64,000 nucleotides of DNA, taken from the NCBI GenBank assembly GCA_032622095.1, contig CP136068.1:132129989-132193988 (forward strand), read 5' to 3'. Shown piece after piece: positions 10,986-22,139 of this stretch. The translations under genes were made by a program, and so were the position numbers. This stretch comes from Siphonodentalium dalli. Taxonomy: Eukaryota; Mollusca; Scaphopoda; Gadilida; Siphonodentaliidae. Under the pieces are notes generated by a model. That model was not told the origin of the DNA and did no database searches. It was given only the letters and a program-made list of their open reading frames with translations. Position 1 is the stretch's first letter; every line of letters starts with the position of its first letter.

Positions 10986-12217
10986 TGCAGCCAGCTTAAA
11001 GATAAAGAAGGGGAAATTTGTGTGTGGACATAGAATCTAAAGCAAATCAACACCTTGTCATATGCTCTATTGGTTTTCATCTGCATTTCAGATAGCTGAA
11101 GTATTTGTTTGTTATCCCATATACACATTTTAGTGCATTCACCTAGAGGATGTCTGTGGATTCTGTGTTGGAGTAAGTTCAACTCGGCCACCATTTGATA
11201 GGTGGGCTCTTTGCTTACAATATCTTTGTAGAGAGCTGCTTAAACAAAACAGAACCCATAGACACCTACTGGCTTTGCAGGAATTTCTGGGGTGTGACCT
11301 TTGTGATGCATATACATCTCATTGAGGGGCATCTGAGTGGTTTCTGTGTTGAATGCACATTGAACCTGTAGCATGGCACCAATTTCCTACATTTTGTAGT
11401 TTATCTGAATTATTCACATATGGTTTTTATAGGTTTTATTCTCACATTCATGTAGGTTTTACAGTTTGAACATTATTCCTGGGAGGTCTATGAATTCTGT
11501 GTTGGAGTAAGTTCAACTCGGCCACCATTTGGTAGGTGGGCTCTCTGCTTATGTGTTTGTAGAGGGCTGCTGAAACAAAACTGAACCCATAGACACACTT
11601 GGTGTGGTTGCACTTCTTAACTTGCAATAATTTATGCACAACATCTCTCACACTTTCTTTCGTCACATATCTTAGTACCTATTTTTATGAATATGTTATT
11701 CTTAAATGATCTTAAAGATTTCAAACAGTTTCACAATCAAACCAATTTCGGTACCGGTAACCATGCCAATACGATATTAAAATTTTCAACACATACTTTA
11801 ATAAGGAAATATATCGCTTGAAGTTGATTATAAACTATATTTATTCCTTTGGTCCTTTGAAATTTAGAAATTCTTTGCAGATAACAGCTATTAACATGAG
11901 GACCATTGTGGGAATAAGTCTGCCAATTTATTGGTCAGACTTTTCAATGTTATCCTCGTTGCGATGTGTGAGTCTTATTACATCTTAAAGACCACTTCTT
12001 TAAAATCAATATATTTTATTAAACAAAATATAATAAACGAAACTGAAATTAACCATTTATATTAACGTTTGACACTGCTTAGATATTTTCTCTTATGTTT
12101 TAATAACAGTTTTCTGTTGTATACACTCTAAATTGTAACATATTTTGGTCCATTCAAACTGTAGGACCTTTTGTAATATTTTGTTTTACATCGCACCAAA
12201 TAAATCTATCTATCTAG
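10986..12217 (+). repeat. Probable LINE 3' UTR with internal duplication and (ATCT)n tail
   Basis: Directly after the LINE remnant comes 1.2 kb without frames. A block of about 115 bp (GTTGGAGTAAGTTCAACTCG, GCCACCATTT, AGAGAGCTGC) occurs at about 11150-11265 and again at about 11490-11605, same orientation. The stretch ends with ACCAAATAAATCTATCTATC, an AATAAA signal and tetranucleotide tail typical of a LINE 3' end. That it belongs to the LINE upstream is inferred from order and strand. Confidence 0.45.
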
Positions 12218-12324
12218 TGTTTATACGGAAACGGTTGGACCATCGGAACTGAAAATGTATACGTATGTGTAATTTCACCCATGGGATCTTATTAGATAGG
12301 TCCTGTTGACATCAGATATCTTAA

Positions 12325-12430
12325 AGGGGCACTAATAATGAATTCAATTAAATAATTAGTTATATTTACCCAACATGGATGCTGTGTCTTCTAATAACGT
12401 AAATCTTTGGTGGAACGACTATCTTAAACT
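12325..12430. other. Possible degraded TTAAAGG-type terminus
   Basis: TTAAAGGGGCACTAATAATG at 12322-12341 resembles the outer end of the TTAA elements, without a visible partner. Confidence 0.25.
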
Positions 12431-12434
12431 TTTT

Positions 12435-12790
12435 ATTTCGGGAGCTGCGTTGGTGCAGCATTAAAGAGGGAGCCACAGGGAGCCTTGAGCATATAAGATA
12501 ATGCGCTGGCTTACAAGGTCAAGGTAAATATTGTTAGGCCAATCACCAATGTATTCTCTTATATATATGCGAGGCTCCCTGAGTGGGGGTTTTCCGCAAA
12601 ACTTTGTTGCTTGAATGGTCGTCTTAATCTTGAAGTGCAGCATTAAAGAGGGAGCCTTGTGTATATAAGATAATGCGCTGGCTTACAAGATCAAGATAAA
12701 TATTGTTAGGCCAATGTATTCTCTTATATATATATACGAGGCTCACTGAGTGAGGGTTTTCCCCAAAACTGTGTTGCTTGAATGGTCGTC
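12435..12790. mobile_element. Tandemly duplicated, decayed hairpin element
   Basis: Two direct copies of about 170 bp, each reading GTGCAGCATTAAAGAGGGAG, an arm with ATATAAGATAATGCGCTGGC, a spacer with ATATTGTTAGGCCAAT, the hairpin arm TGTATTCTCTTATATATATG and a tail TTTGTTGCTTGAATGGTCGT. They are divergent relatives of the CCAATGCATTCTC hairpin. The second copy abuts the TTAA of the next MITE. Confidence 0.6.
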
Positions 12791-13292
12791 TTAAAGGCAC
12801 ATGAGGCCTTAGTTGTCGAAAATATTCATATTTGTTCCAATCACCGTAAACAGAAAAACATTAAAATGCATACAGTTTCGTTCATATATACCATGGCTAT
12901 TGCGTAAACAGCATGTTATCATAAAGACCTACTATATTTTACCTAAACAAGAGACTGATTGTGTTACAGAAGACAGCACAATGCTACTGGCTAATCACAC
13001 AAAAATGGCATAAACGCTCTTTATTTGTTCCATATCAGGAATTCACCAACAAAGAACGCTCTTTATGTTTACCATCATAATATAAACAAACACCAGAAAA
13101 GTAACTTTTTATGCTTTTGTTTACATAACAATGGTCAAACAAATGACAATAACATACTGTTTATGCGATATTTCTTATTTGTATACGGACAAAGTCTGTC
13201 TACATTTTGATGTTCTTTCTGTTTGTGGCGGTTTTTGACGGGTGGAAATATTTTTACAGGATACCCACCGCCAAGGCCAACCGTACCTTTAA
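12791..13292 (+). mobile_element. TTAA-flanked MITE, family C copy 3
   Basis: TTAA at 12791 and 13289, ends TTAAAGGCACATGAGGCC and GGCCAACCGTACCTTTAA, with the usual interior AACGCTCTTTATTTG and AACGCTCTTTATGTTTACC. Confidence 0.85.
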
Positions 13293-13588
13293 TCCTGAAG
13301 TCAACAATTTCATGTAAATTAGTAAAAACAAATCTGCTGTTATTGATTCTTTCTGTGTCGCGTGCGACCAATTATCACTCTTCTGAGATTCTCGTGTCAC
13401 TACTCAGGGTGCTTTGATTGACAATAATCATCTACAGGACTATATCAGCCACGGTTGTAAGCCACCTGACCACAGTGCGTTATTCTAGTCCACTGTCGAC
13501 CGCCGATTTAATTCGCTAGATGTTGGCCTTCGCATGCAAAAGTAGAATATAACATATTGTGATACACACACGATACATAATAATATAA
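13293..13588. other. Spacer, nothing recognised
   Basis: No supported feature was seen. Confidence 0.35.
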
Positions 13589-13735
13589 CCAGGGACGTTC
13601 ATAGTTGGGGTGACCACCTTCGAATTCCGCTTGCACCCACACCCCCATGAAACAGACACTATGTCGGATCATGTATATGTATAGGAACCCCTTGGGTTGG
13701 AATTTTCCAACAACCGGTACCTAAAAGTTCTCCAA
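13589..13735. repeat. Dispersed 'CAGGGACGT...CCCCTTG' repeat
   Basis: CAGGGACGTTCATAG, C-rich ACCCACACCCCC and TTGGAATTTTCCAA recur in degraded form near 27420-27540. Its nature is unknown. Confidence 0.35.
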
Positions 13736-14320
13736 ACTGGCATGGCAGCAAAACGTTCTTCAACTAACAGACATTTCAGTAAAATTAAAAATTAAATTAC
13801 GAAGCAAGAAATTTCACAGTAAGTACTAGTTGGGAAAGTAAACAATCAAAACATATTTGGGTCTAAATTCACAACTGATTTTGTCCCCAGTTTTAGGTTT
13901 TCATCAGTAACATAATAACCAACCTTAGCATACGGAAACCGGACCGAACACATATTCAAACTTGACCTGTTTTGTTTTTGTATGAGAGCAATCAATATAT
14001 CAATTTTTGAAATGATCGGACAGCTGTAAATATAGAACCAGATACTGAGCAGATATCCACGGACCATCATCGTGTCTGTGCCAAAAAGTGTCGGACCACG
14101 ATAATATTTGAAATTGATGTGTGTCCCTGACCATCAAGTAAGCTCAAATTCAGCATAATTATTATTTATTTAATTGATTACTTTATATACCACATGAGAC
14201 GGACACGACTGATTCGTAACAGGCAAAACGGACGTCAGCGAACTAATATCAGGATTAGAAAAGCGTGCCAGGCTAGTAATATGTTTTTTCGGCATAATTC
14301 TCTTGAACATTGTCACAAAT
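13736..14320. other. Intergenic DNA, nothing recognised
   Basis: No supported feature was seen. Confidence 0.35.
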
Positions 14321-14329
14321 GTCACATTA

Positions 14330-14630
14330 TGCCCCGTGTAGAGACGAGGCGACATGGGGTTAGGGTGCCCGTACTTATATTGCACGGGACACTGTCTGAT
14401 CTATTTTATTATTCCATGTGTATGTCATCAAGGATGATCACATTGTCACAGATGCGTGGCAAAGGGGGTTGGGGTGTACGTATACTTATACTGCATACAA
14501 CACTGCATGTCGGGTAGGTTTGAACATTTCATGTGTATGTTCTCATGGCTGGTCAGCGGCGTGGTACGAGCGGTTGGGTATACGTGCTTTTATTGCATTT
14601 GATTATATAGGCGGCATCTTTTATTTGATA
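14330..14630 (+). repeat. Degenerate tandem repeat of about 115 bp
   Basis: Three loose copies sharing GGGTTAGGGTGCCCGTACTT / GGGTTGGGGTGTACGTATAC / CGGTTGGGTATACGTGC and a CATGTGTATGT(C/T)(A/C)TCA stretch. Confidence 0.5.
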
Positions 14631-14759
14631 TATCTCAAATTGCATATGCATATTTGTGGTGACAACTAGATAAGCTAACGTTTCTTTTCCGAATTTCTTT
14701 TCATGAACCTTCCATGCATATATTCACGAGTTCTGGCGCGGCTGTGTACGTGCACGTGC

Positions 14760-14960
14760 GCTCTCGCGAGCAATTATATGTGTATACATGTATATTTTCG
14801 TATATATGAGTATATACATATGTATGTATATGTAAGAATGTATAATGTGTGTATGTGTGTGAGGATGGGCGTGTATGTGAGTGTGCGGGTGTGTGATCGT
14901 GCCGGTGCCCGTGAGGGTATGCATACTTATATGCACTCAAATATGTTCGTATTTGTCAGT
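14760..14960. repeat. TG/TA-rich microsatellite region
   Basis: Alternating purine-pyrimidine sequence (TATACATATGTATG, GTGTGTATGTGTGTGAG). Open frames here on both strands are products of low complexity. Confidence 0.8.
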
Positions 14961-14989
14961 CAAATTATATAACCCTGTATATTGTATAG

Positions 14990-15090
14990 CCAAATTCCTG
15001 CATGCAGGATGTATTTGTGTTCTCAATTTATTTATAATGTTTATATATATGCTCTTCATTATATGGAGGAATAAAGATATATATTTATGA
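14990..15090 (+). repeat. Dispersed 3' end 'CTCTTCR...GGAGGAATAAAG'
   Basis: ATATATGCTCTTCATTATAT followed by GGAGGAATAAAGATATATA. The same order, after a TG-rich tract, is seen at about 48030-48070 and 49820-49855, so it is the end of a dispersed family that has an AATAAA signal. Confidence 0.5.
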
Positions 15091-15601
15091 GCAGGTAATT
15101 ATCAAGTGTACATGCACGATCAAGTTTCATATCTAGGTGTAATGTGGCCATGTAAGTACCATGTGCTTGGTCGCGAGTACACAATGCATCTCGTTCTGAT
15201 TGATACGTATCTTTGAAGTTCTAATATTAAATTTATAACATTTCCCAAATGTACGTGACTAATTTTTTTGTAAAATAATTCATGGGCGATCTGATGCATG
15301 CATCTTCTTTTTTGTTCTCATCGGCATGGACAACATAACCGGGGTCAGACAAACACGAAATATAACTGGGGTCAGACAAAAACGAAATCAAGATAACTGT
15401 CGACTTTACCGAGATAGTGGTCCACGTAAGTGGTGTGCGTGATTTTCGTCTAATATTTTCGGATATGTGCACAATGTGGACAAGTCGATCGTCGCCGCGG
15501 TTGGAATGCACACTATTGAGCATACGTTTGGTGTCAAAGTTGTTGATATAGGGTTACTTGTCTATCGTATATGTATACATTCCACATACCAGTGGTGTGT
15601 A

Positions 15602-15736
15602 AATTGGTTACCACATTCGGTCGGAGTCAATCATGAAATGGAATGACATGCCTCGAGCGGGCGACAGCAACCTCGCCCCTGCTCTCGGCAGGTCATTCCC
15701 TCCCACGAATGACTCCGACCTCATGTTGTAACCAAT
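15602..15736. repeat. Imperfect 135-bp hairpin
   Basis: ATTGGTTACCACAT and CGGTCGGAGTC at the left are inverted at the right (GACTCCGACC, ATGTTGTAACCAAT). Inner arms GGAATGACATGCC/GGCAGGTCATTCC and GAGCGGGCGA/TCGCCCCTGCTC continue the stem. Confidence 0.75.
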
Positions 15737-15850
15737 ACTTAATCCATACTCTCAGACACAACCACAATCAGCTGAATCTGGGCAGTGGTGAGCACCCACG
15801 AAACTGAATAAATCATTGGCGGCAAACTTTCTGTGTTCGGAATTACACTT

Positions 15851-16272
15851 AGGGTACGTTCATACGCTGGCAAGTTTGCACGGTATGTTTTCGCGGGCAT
15901 TTCGTCATAGAAAACAACCACATGGTGCCAGAATATGAACGGAACCGTGCACATAACATTGCATGTTTACCAAAGCGAAAGACATGAGAAGTAACATTTA
16001 TCTAGTTCCACTTGTAACAGTGCTACATGAATTTGCCTTCAAATACCTGTACGATTTATTCTTGCGAGATAATTGCATGATATTTACAGGCAAATTCCGG
16101 TAGCATCGTTACTAGTGGAACTACAGAGATTTTACTTCGCACGTTCTTAGTTGTGGCACAGATGCACTTTATGTGCGTGTTTCCGTTCATATTATGGCAC
16201 CATATCGTTTTCTACGACGAAATGCCTGCAAACAATATACCGTGCAAACTTGCCAGTGTATGAACGTACCCT
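15851..16272. mobile_element. Family D foldback element, full copy
   Basis: Nearly the whole 422 bp is inverted: AGGGTACGTTCATACGCTGG and CAAGTTTGCACGGTAT at the left, ATACCGTGCAAACTTGCC and AGTGTATGAACGTACCCT at the right. Stems continue inward (ATGGTGCCAGAATATGAACG; ACATGAGAAGTAA; TAGTTCCACTTGTA). The loop holds AAATACCTGTACGATTTATT, the likely seed of the minisatellite found in the copy at 22.1 kb. No transposase is encoded. Confidence 0.85.
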
Positions 16273-16518
16273 TAGATATATTTTCCGAGTATAGGAAATT
16301 CTGTATATTGGTATTTGGTGTATTTATTGACCTACAGTATCTCTCCTATCAAATGACGTATTACGAAGAGGTTCAAACGAGCCTTGTCAGATACGAAATA
16401 CCACACGATGCAAAACATTACTTAAATGTATTTTGACACCACTATGTGCGAAATTCGAAAACAAATAGTTTACATTATTTTCTTGACAACCTGGCATGTG
16501 TCCGTTGTCGGCAAGATA

Positions 16519-16756
16519 ATAACCCTTTCTATACTAAAGCATCATTGATGAGTAGTTATCCCACATGAAATGTTCAGATAATAAGTTAAACAGACGACCA
16601 TGCATGGTGAACTTATTATCTATACATTTCGCTCAATAAATAGGGCTCCGTCTGCACTTTTATGTGTCTGTCGTCTGCTTTTATCACAGTAACACCCCTC
16701 TCAAATGTATTCTTTGTAAATGACTTGGAGAATACATTTAGTATAGAAAGAGTTAT
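16519..16756 (+). mobile_element. TTAA-type MITE, family F copy 2
   Basis: Ends TAACCCTTTCTATACTAAAG and TTTAGTATAGAAAGAGTTA are inverted repeats; interior GTTCAGATAATAAGTT and TGTCGTCTGCTTTT match copy 1. It ends about 100 bp downstream of the stop codon of the GPCR, so it could contribute to that gene's 3' UTR. Confidence 0.75.
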
Positions 16757-16856
16757 ATTTACTCATGAATCTATAGCTGGGTTGTATATAAGACTCGATG
16801 TCTATTATCATGTATTATTCATTCAAGTTGAGGGTATCACTAAAACACTTTCTACA

Positions 16857-18347
16857 TCACGGAGTCGCAGAATCACAATGATGATCGATAGTATTATTCC
16901 GTTCAATGGAAGTATAGTTGTCATGGAATAAGGCACTGCCATTCAGCTGCGATAATTCGCGAGATCCCCCGTTCATCTCCGAGGAGTCCGACTTCTGCCG
17001 ATTGTCTTTCGGGGAACCTGATGTAGGACCGTGACCATTTGGGATTGAACCGTTTTGTCCTCGCGCAGAGTCTCCATTCTGATCTATAAGCGGCGTCCCA
17101 TGTTCAAGGTCATATCTGTCGTCCTGTCGGAAATCATTCGGGAGCTGATGTGACGTCACAGTCGAACGTCGCGTGGAATGACGGTCGGCAAAGTAACTTG
17201 TAGTTTGTTGACGCCACCACCTGCTGCAGCAATGGCAGAATGCTGTTCTGTATCCTTGCTGTATATCCCCCAATCTTAGAGCATATATAACCGGGTCAAG
17301 AAAACAATTAAGCAGTGTCAGAGCATAGAGGTACCTGGTAATCGTGGTTAAAGCTGATGCGTTCTCCGCCAGCCAATGGTGGTCCGTTAACGCCTTAATC
17401 ACCAACACGAATTCATACAGGATTTTTGTCAAATAACACACAGCAAATGACGCTATTATTATAAGAGTCGTAAGCGACGCTTTCATTGTGTTGTTCAGGC
17501 TCCGACTCAGTCTGGGTGCCGTTCGATTGAGCCTCCGCACCACGCAGTACACGCGCATGTATATATATGTTATGAAGATAACGATAATCGGAACTAAGCA
17601 GTACACTATATAGTCACTCTGGAACACCGATGCGAACATAATGTACTCGCAGAAATTCAAAGATGGCAGCTCTTTACGGTTGATGCCTATGAAAAAGTTT
17701 GAGAAACCTCCGAAAACTGAGAGAACCCACATTGCACAGATGAGAATAATCCCGTTCCGTTTTCGCATAATCCTGCTATAACTGAGAGGGTACATTATCG
17801 CGATGTAGTGATCCAGGGCCATGGCAGAGAGATTCAGCAACGTGATTAAATGCGACATCACGTTGAACGCGTGAATGCACGAGAATATGCACGAAGATAG
17901 GAGACGTTCATCTGGATCTACCTCGTAAAGCATAAGTGACGCGTTAAACAGTTTGTTCATCTCATGCATTAACACGCTTATACACGTACATGTGTCACTC
18001 AGAGCGAGGCTGATGATTAGTTTCTTGTGAGTGGTAACGCCTCCAGGACAATAACGTGTAGCGATGATGAGAGATATATTAGTGAGGGTGGAGATAAAAA
18101 TTAGAACGAGCGTGATTATTGCGACAGGATATCCGAGAAAGGCCCGCGCACGGCCTTTCAAGTCCAACGGCGGAACAGACCAATCCGTATAATTGTAGTC
18201 ATAGTATTGTGAATCGTTGCCAAATATGTCACTCGGCGAGATGTTTTCTCCGAAAAGAAGATCTTTAAGAAATTCGTATTCGAGCGAATCGAGCGTGTCG
18301 AGAGAGACGTTGCCCTTCCCAAGATGCAGTTTGTCCGGCAACTGCAT
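16857..18347 (-). CDS. Orphan class A (rhodopsin-like) GPCR, intronless
   Basis: A 496-residue seven-helix plasma-membrane receptor in one exon. The ATG at 18347 is preceded in frame by a stop at 18378-18380. Residues 1-67 are an extracellular N-terminus with N-glycosylation sequons at N13, N35, N44 and N52 and no clear signal peptide. Helices lie near 70-97 (N90), 106-128 (LALSD, D118), 150-178, 198-219 (W207), 241-268 (P253, Y261), 288-316 and 330-356 (DPVIY at 351-355, with N347 before it). C153 or C157 may pair with C233. Helix 8 is followed by CHCC (371-374), likely palmitoylated, then a 120-residue Ser/Asn/Gly-rich tail. Odd residues: DHY (179-181) for DRY, and CYLT (304-307) for the CWxP of TM6. 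The helix 3 and 7 context is closest by eye to amine/melanocortin-adenosine-like receptors, but ligand and subfamily are unknown. The absence of stops and frameshifts argues for a live gene. Confidence 0.93.
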   Translation of the reverse strand: MQLPDKLHLGKGNVSLDTLDSLEYEFLKDLLFGENISPSDIFGNDSQYYDYNYTDWSVPPLDLKGRARAFLGYPVAIITLVLIFISTLTNISLIIATRYCPGGVTTHKKLIISLALSDTCTCISVLMHEMNKLFNASLMLYEVDPDERLLSSCIFSCIHAFNVMSHLITLLNLSAMALDHYIAIMYPLSYSRIMRKRNGIILICAMWVLSVFGGFSNFFIGINRKELPSLNFCEYIMFASVFQSDYIVYCLVPIIVIFITYIYMRVYCVVRRLNRTAPRLSRSLNNTMKASLTTLIIIASFAVCYLTKILYEFVLVIKALTDHHWLAENASALTTITRYLYALTLLNCFLDPVIYALRLGDIQQGYRTAFCHCCSRWWRQQTTSYFADRHSTRRSTVTSHQLPNDFRQDDRYDLEHGTPLIDQNGDSARGQNGSIPNGHGPTSGSPKDNRQKSDSSEMNGGSRELSQLNGSALFHDNYTSIERNNTIDHHCDSATP

Positions 18348-19340
18348 TAGTGATAAGTCTTCAGAGAGTGGAATTTGTTAACAATATCGCGACATATCTT
18401 CTGTGGACACATTAGAAAACGGGTTTAAGTAAACTCCCATATATCTTGCAGGATGTGACATCTGTTGTTGTTTTTACCCTAACCAACATCGACCGACCGT
18501 TGAGCAAAACATTCGACAAACAGTTGAGTCGGCAAGTACTGATAGTCGTATATATGCTGGTGGGTGATCCCCACTCCGTGAATAATCGTAGGTCATATCC
18601 CCAATGACCCCGGTTCATTGTAGGTCAAAGACACCCGTTCATTCAGAAGAATCAATGTACAGTTCAGAGCTCATTAACAATGGATGACTATGGATTTGTG
18701 ACCTTTAGGATCATTGTGTTCAGTCATTATCCGGATTCGACGAAGATGCTGCAGACAGACTTGGAATCTGAAACATAAAACGAAGCTTTGTTAGTCACGA
18801 CCAGAACGTGCTTATTTCGCACACTGTGGTTAAACATTTACATATTTTTTTTCGTTTGTATTTGTTATTCTAAATGCTGAAAACTATTTGCGTTCACAAT
18901 AACTCAACAACCAACTAGTACGAAGGACACTGACACGCACTATACCATATGTAGGTACGTGAACAACTGACACTAAAGCACTTAAAGGGTGACGGTACAC
19001 TAAATCAGGCTATTTATGGAACCATCTCCTTTAATACCCAACAGAATATATGCAACAAATGAATGAGTTTGAGCCATTGCTTAGTGCAAAATACACTCAT
19101 GTGCTTCATGAACGATGCGAACAACATGGTAATTATAATATGCATTGGTGCACAGTACTCTTTTAAGTAGGGTGTTGTTATATTTGATTCCACATTGTAT
19201 GAGCGGAAATGTAATCAGTGTTATTTCGGGAAAAGGAAAAGGAAACACAAAACTCAATCTACACGACAGACTGATAACATTTGAAATAAAATGTGAAAAT
19301 TCGAGTAAATTTATATTATCTGGTAGTTCACACAAAAGAG
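18348..19340. other. Upstream flank of the GPCR, nothing else recognised
   Basis: Should contain the 5' UTR and promoter of the receptor gene on the minus strand. No TATA box at a convincing distance and no conserved block could be identified by eye. Near 18985 there is TTAAAGGGTGACGGTACACT, which resembles the end of a TTAA-type element but has no visible partner. Confidence 0.35.
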
Positions 19341-20290
19341 TAGAATCGACATATACCACCCCATGCACCCGGATATGCTCGTAGTGGAAGACATGCTCGT
19401 AGCGGAATAACCACATGGCCCGCGATTTGCACATCGTCTTTAGTTGTCGTAAGTTATTTAATAAAAACACGGTGTATTTTACCTTGATTGTTTTTAACGT
19501 TAACAGCGATAATCGGTCTACAGAAATGAGCGGTTGTGGTTTCCGCAATTTGCATATTACTGTTCGATAATCGGGATTTATACGAAAATTATGACCTAAA
19601 ATACTCACTCAATATATATTAAGTTTTATCAAATTTTAAAGAATCTTTGTATTGACACATTATATAACATACAGTCTCTCAAAGTATGATATCTTATCTT
19701 CAAAATGAACTGGACATGTTTGCGATCCCAATCATATTAGTGCCCGAAAAATTAGTTTCCATGGAGGCACTCACTCGATTTTGGGGTATGTCTATAGTAA
19801 ACATCATATCACTGCTATAGACATGCCATATTTACTTGCTATGACCTGCATATACGGTTATTTTTTACTATGGAAAATGTAGATACATGACTGGAAATGT
19901 TGTCTATTATATTAAGGGAATATCCGCGGAAATATCAATGTATGCAAAGACTATAGACTGTCTGGGCTGTTGCCACAGAAATCGTAATTTTATGTAAGAA
20001 ATGCAAATTTTGCCACAATTTTTGGCCTAACTTTCCCGGTAAAATAGGATTAAACTGCGTCCATGTTTAAAGCAGTTTGATGTACAGTTGGGTAAATTAT
20101 AGCCACAAATAATACCAACACCGTAAAACACTGGTATGTGTTGGTTTCGGTGCAACATGTGTCTAACCGTGAACGGTGTGCAAATCGCGGGCTATGTGGT
20201 TATTCCTCTGCGAGCATGTCTTCCGCTACGAGCATATCCGGATGCATGGGGTGTATACCCTAGTACAGTAAAATACATTGAATGCTATGT
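19340..20290. mobile_element. Long inverted-repeat (foldback) element, about 0.9 kb
   Basis: A block near 19355-19440 (CATGCACCCGGATATGCTCG, TAGTGGAAGACATGCTCGTA, GCCCGCGATTTGCACA) is repeated inverted near 20175-20256 (TGTGCAAATCGCGGGC, CGAGCATATCCGGATGCATG). The interior is AT-rich and non-coding. Exact ends and target duplications were not resolved; the small frames here are not genes. Confidence 0.6.
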
Positions 20291-20539
20291 GCAAGATGCA
20301 ACACTGGTGTATGAGTGTTTCACGGGGACCATCGGCTGTGCTAAAAAAATAACCACGGTATAAGCCATGTCATTCTATTTGACGCAGCATGTTTTTGGAG
20401 ATATCACAATCAACGACACATTAAAACGAATCAGAATTTACATCATGTTCGTTTATAAAAAAAAAAAAACTTTAACCCAGTTTTGTTTGTGTACAACACT
20501 TTAACATTGAAGAACATGCACACGTTCTTTAAAAAACTT

Positions 20540-20740
20540 CTCCAAATATGCCCGTTATTTCGTCTAAAAACACTTCTTCAAATATCTCCGTTATTTAGTT
20601 AATAAAAATAATTTCTTATTTCATAATTCGCGCTATTTCGTCATTTCGATGCATTTTTTATTCCGCAATTTCGCTGTATTTTCCTATTTCGCTTTTTCGT
20701 GGTATTTCATATTTCGATAATTCGCTATATTTGACATATT
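20540..20740 (-). repeat. Degenerate (TTTCGCTATT)n array
   Basis: Repeated TATTTCG/AATTCGC units. The inverse sequence occurs at 40850-40995, and flanks TATTATGGGATAT and CTTCTTCAAATAT also have inverse matches near 40800 and 41965, so both are copies of one larger dispersed element in opposite orientations. Confidence 0.6.
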
Positions 20741-20860
20741 ATGGGATATTGGCATGCCTCAACGGCTGGCGTGGCATGCCACATACCCTTTATCAATGAG
20801 GAATTTTAACTAATAGTTTTGTATTACTACAGAGTAACATTGGTCTGTATCAGGTGCAGA

Positions 20861-22054
20861 ATGGAACAGAAGACATTACTGAGAACACGGAGAGCTGTGC
20901 GTGGACACGCTACACGATATATCAATAAATCGGACGTGATTTTGAAATCCGACACTCCGGATTTAACCAAACTTTCGAGACGAATCGACGATATTACAGA
21001 TAAAATATCGGAACTGTGTTTGTTAAACAAATCCATACTGTCAGCTATCACAGACGATGATGGATTCATGGCGGCATCGGATGAAGCGGAGAACCACATC
21101 AGCCAAGTGAAGGACCGAAAATACGAGTATGAACAGTTCCTAGCGCAATACAAAGCCCGTGATACTGTGAAGACTGATGCCGTTCACAGTTCATATGAAA
21201 CAAAACCATCACGCCAGGAGGTGTCTCTTCCGAAACTTTCGCTTCCAATATTTGACGGAAACATCGTAGAATGGCAACCGTTTTGGGACTCGTACAATGC
21301 AGCTATTCATTCTGTTCCCGACAAAGAACTACCACAAGTTCAGAAATTCCAACATTTGAGATCGTTGCTATGTGGGCCTGCTGCTAATTGCATAGCTGGG
21401 TTATCTCTTACTAATGATAACTACGTTGGTGCCATTGAAATTCTGACGCAGAGATTTGGACAATCTCACAAGATTGAAAGTGCACACTTACAAGCTTTAG
21501 CTGTTCTATCGACACCAGAATTCAACACGTTCGGTATTTCTAAATTTCGTGATGAAATGGAATCGCACATCAGGTCATTGGATGCACTGTGTCAATGAAC
21601 TGTGTATAGTGATATGCTAGTTTCCATGGTGATGCAAAAACTACCACCGGAACTTCGCAGCGGCATGGTTCGTGAGTATGGTAATAGAAAATTCCGACTC
21701 AGCGAGTTAAGAAAGTTTTTACACAAAGAGGTCGAAATTCTAGAAGCTGGTGAGATGGATTGTGCCCACCAACCGACCATGTCTACAATGATGGCTAATT
21801 CTTCTCAGTTTCGTCAACGTGGCAGTATTCCCAGAAATAACATGGATACTCGTCCATGTGTATTCTGCAATGGTTCGCACAATGAATTGGAATGCACCAT
21901 AGATTTAAACGCCCGCTGGGATACCGTTTGGAAGCTGAGACTTTGTTTTAATTGTCTGTCGGATTCACATCGCTCTTCTCAGTGTTCCTCGCGTTTCCGG
22001 TGTAGAAACTGTAAAAAAAACATGTATCGCATCGTATCCAGTTGTCGAGTATAA
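20861..22054 (+). pseudogene. Broken BEL/Pao-type retrotransposon gag
   Basis: The frame from the ATG at 20861 encodes the capsid-type gag of a BEL/Pao LTR retrotransposon. It has a basic start (RTRRAVRG), a coiled region, and then a DUF1759-like core (SLPKLSLPIFDGNIVEWQPF around codons 140-160, later LTQRFGQ and LPPELRSGMV). Two zinc knuckles follow: a CX2CX3HX4C near 21856 and a CX2CX4HX4C near 21955. A third begins with CRNC and is lost in an A-run near 22013-22020, where the frame drifts to a stop at 22052. A TGA at 21596-21598 interrupts the frame; the reading phase is the same on both sides, so this is a single in-frame stop rather than a frameshift. No protease, reverse transcriptase, integrase or LTR could be seen. 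It is a decayed, 3'-truncated copy, cut off where the family D foldback begins. Confidence 0.85.
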
Positions 22055-22139
22055 CGAATTCCCGTACATTTGGCTGTGGTAGCACCTGGACCAGTGCGTC
22101 TCTAACCATAATTGGTTCCTGTACTTAAATATCTACAGA

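Noticed and set aside
10805-11194. 129-codon minus-strand frame
   Set aside because: It is antisense to the LINE remnant and its downstream repeat.
14701-14972. Overlapping frames in TG/TA repeats (also 47593-47929)
   Set aside because: Low-complexity microsatellite translation with His/Thr/Tyr repeats in several phases.
16857-18347. GPCR as a pseudogene because of DHY/CYLT
   Set aside because: The frame is intact over 496 codons with all other helix landmarks and an upstream in-frame stop before the ATG; altered residues alone do not show loss of function.
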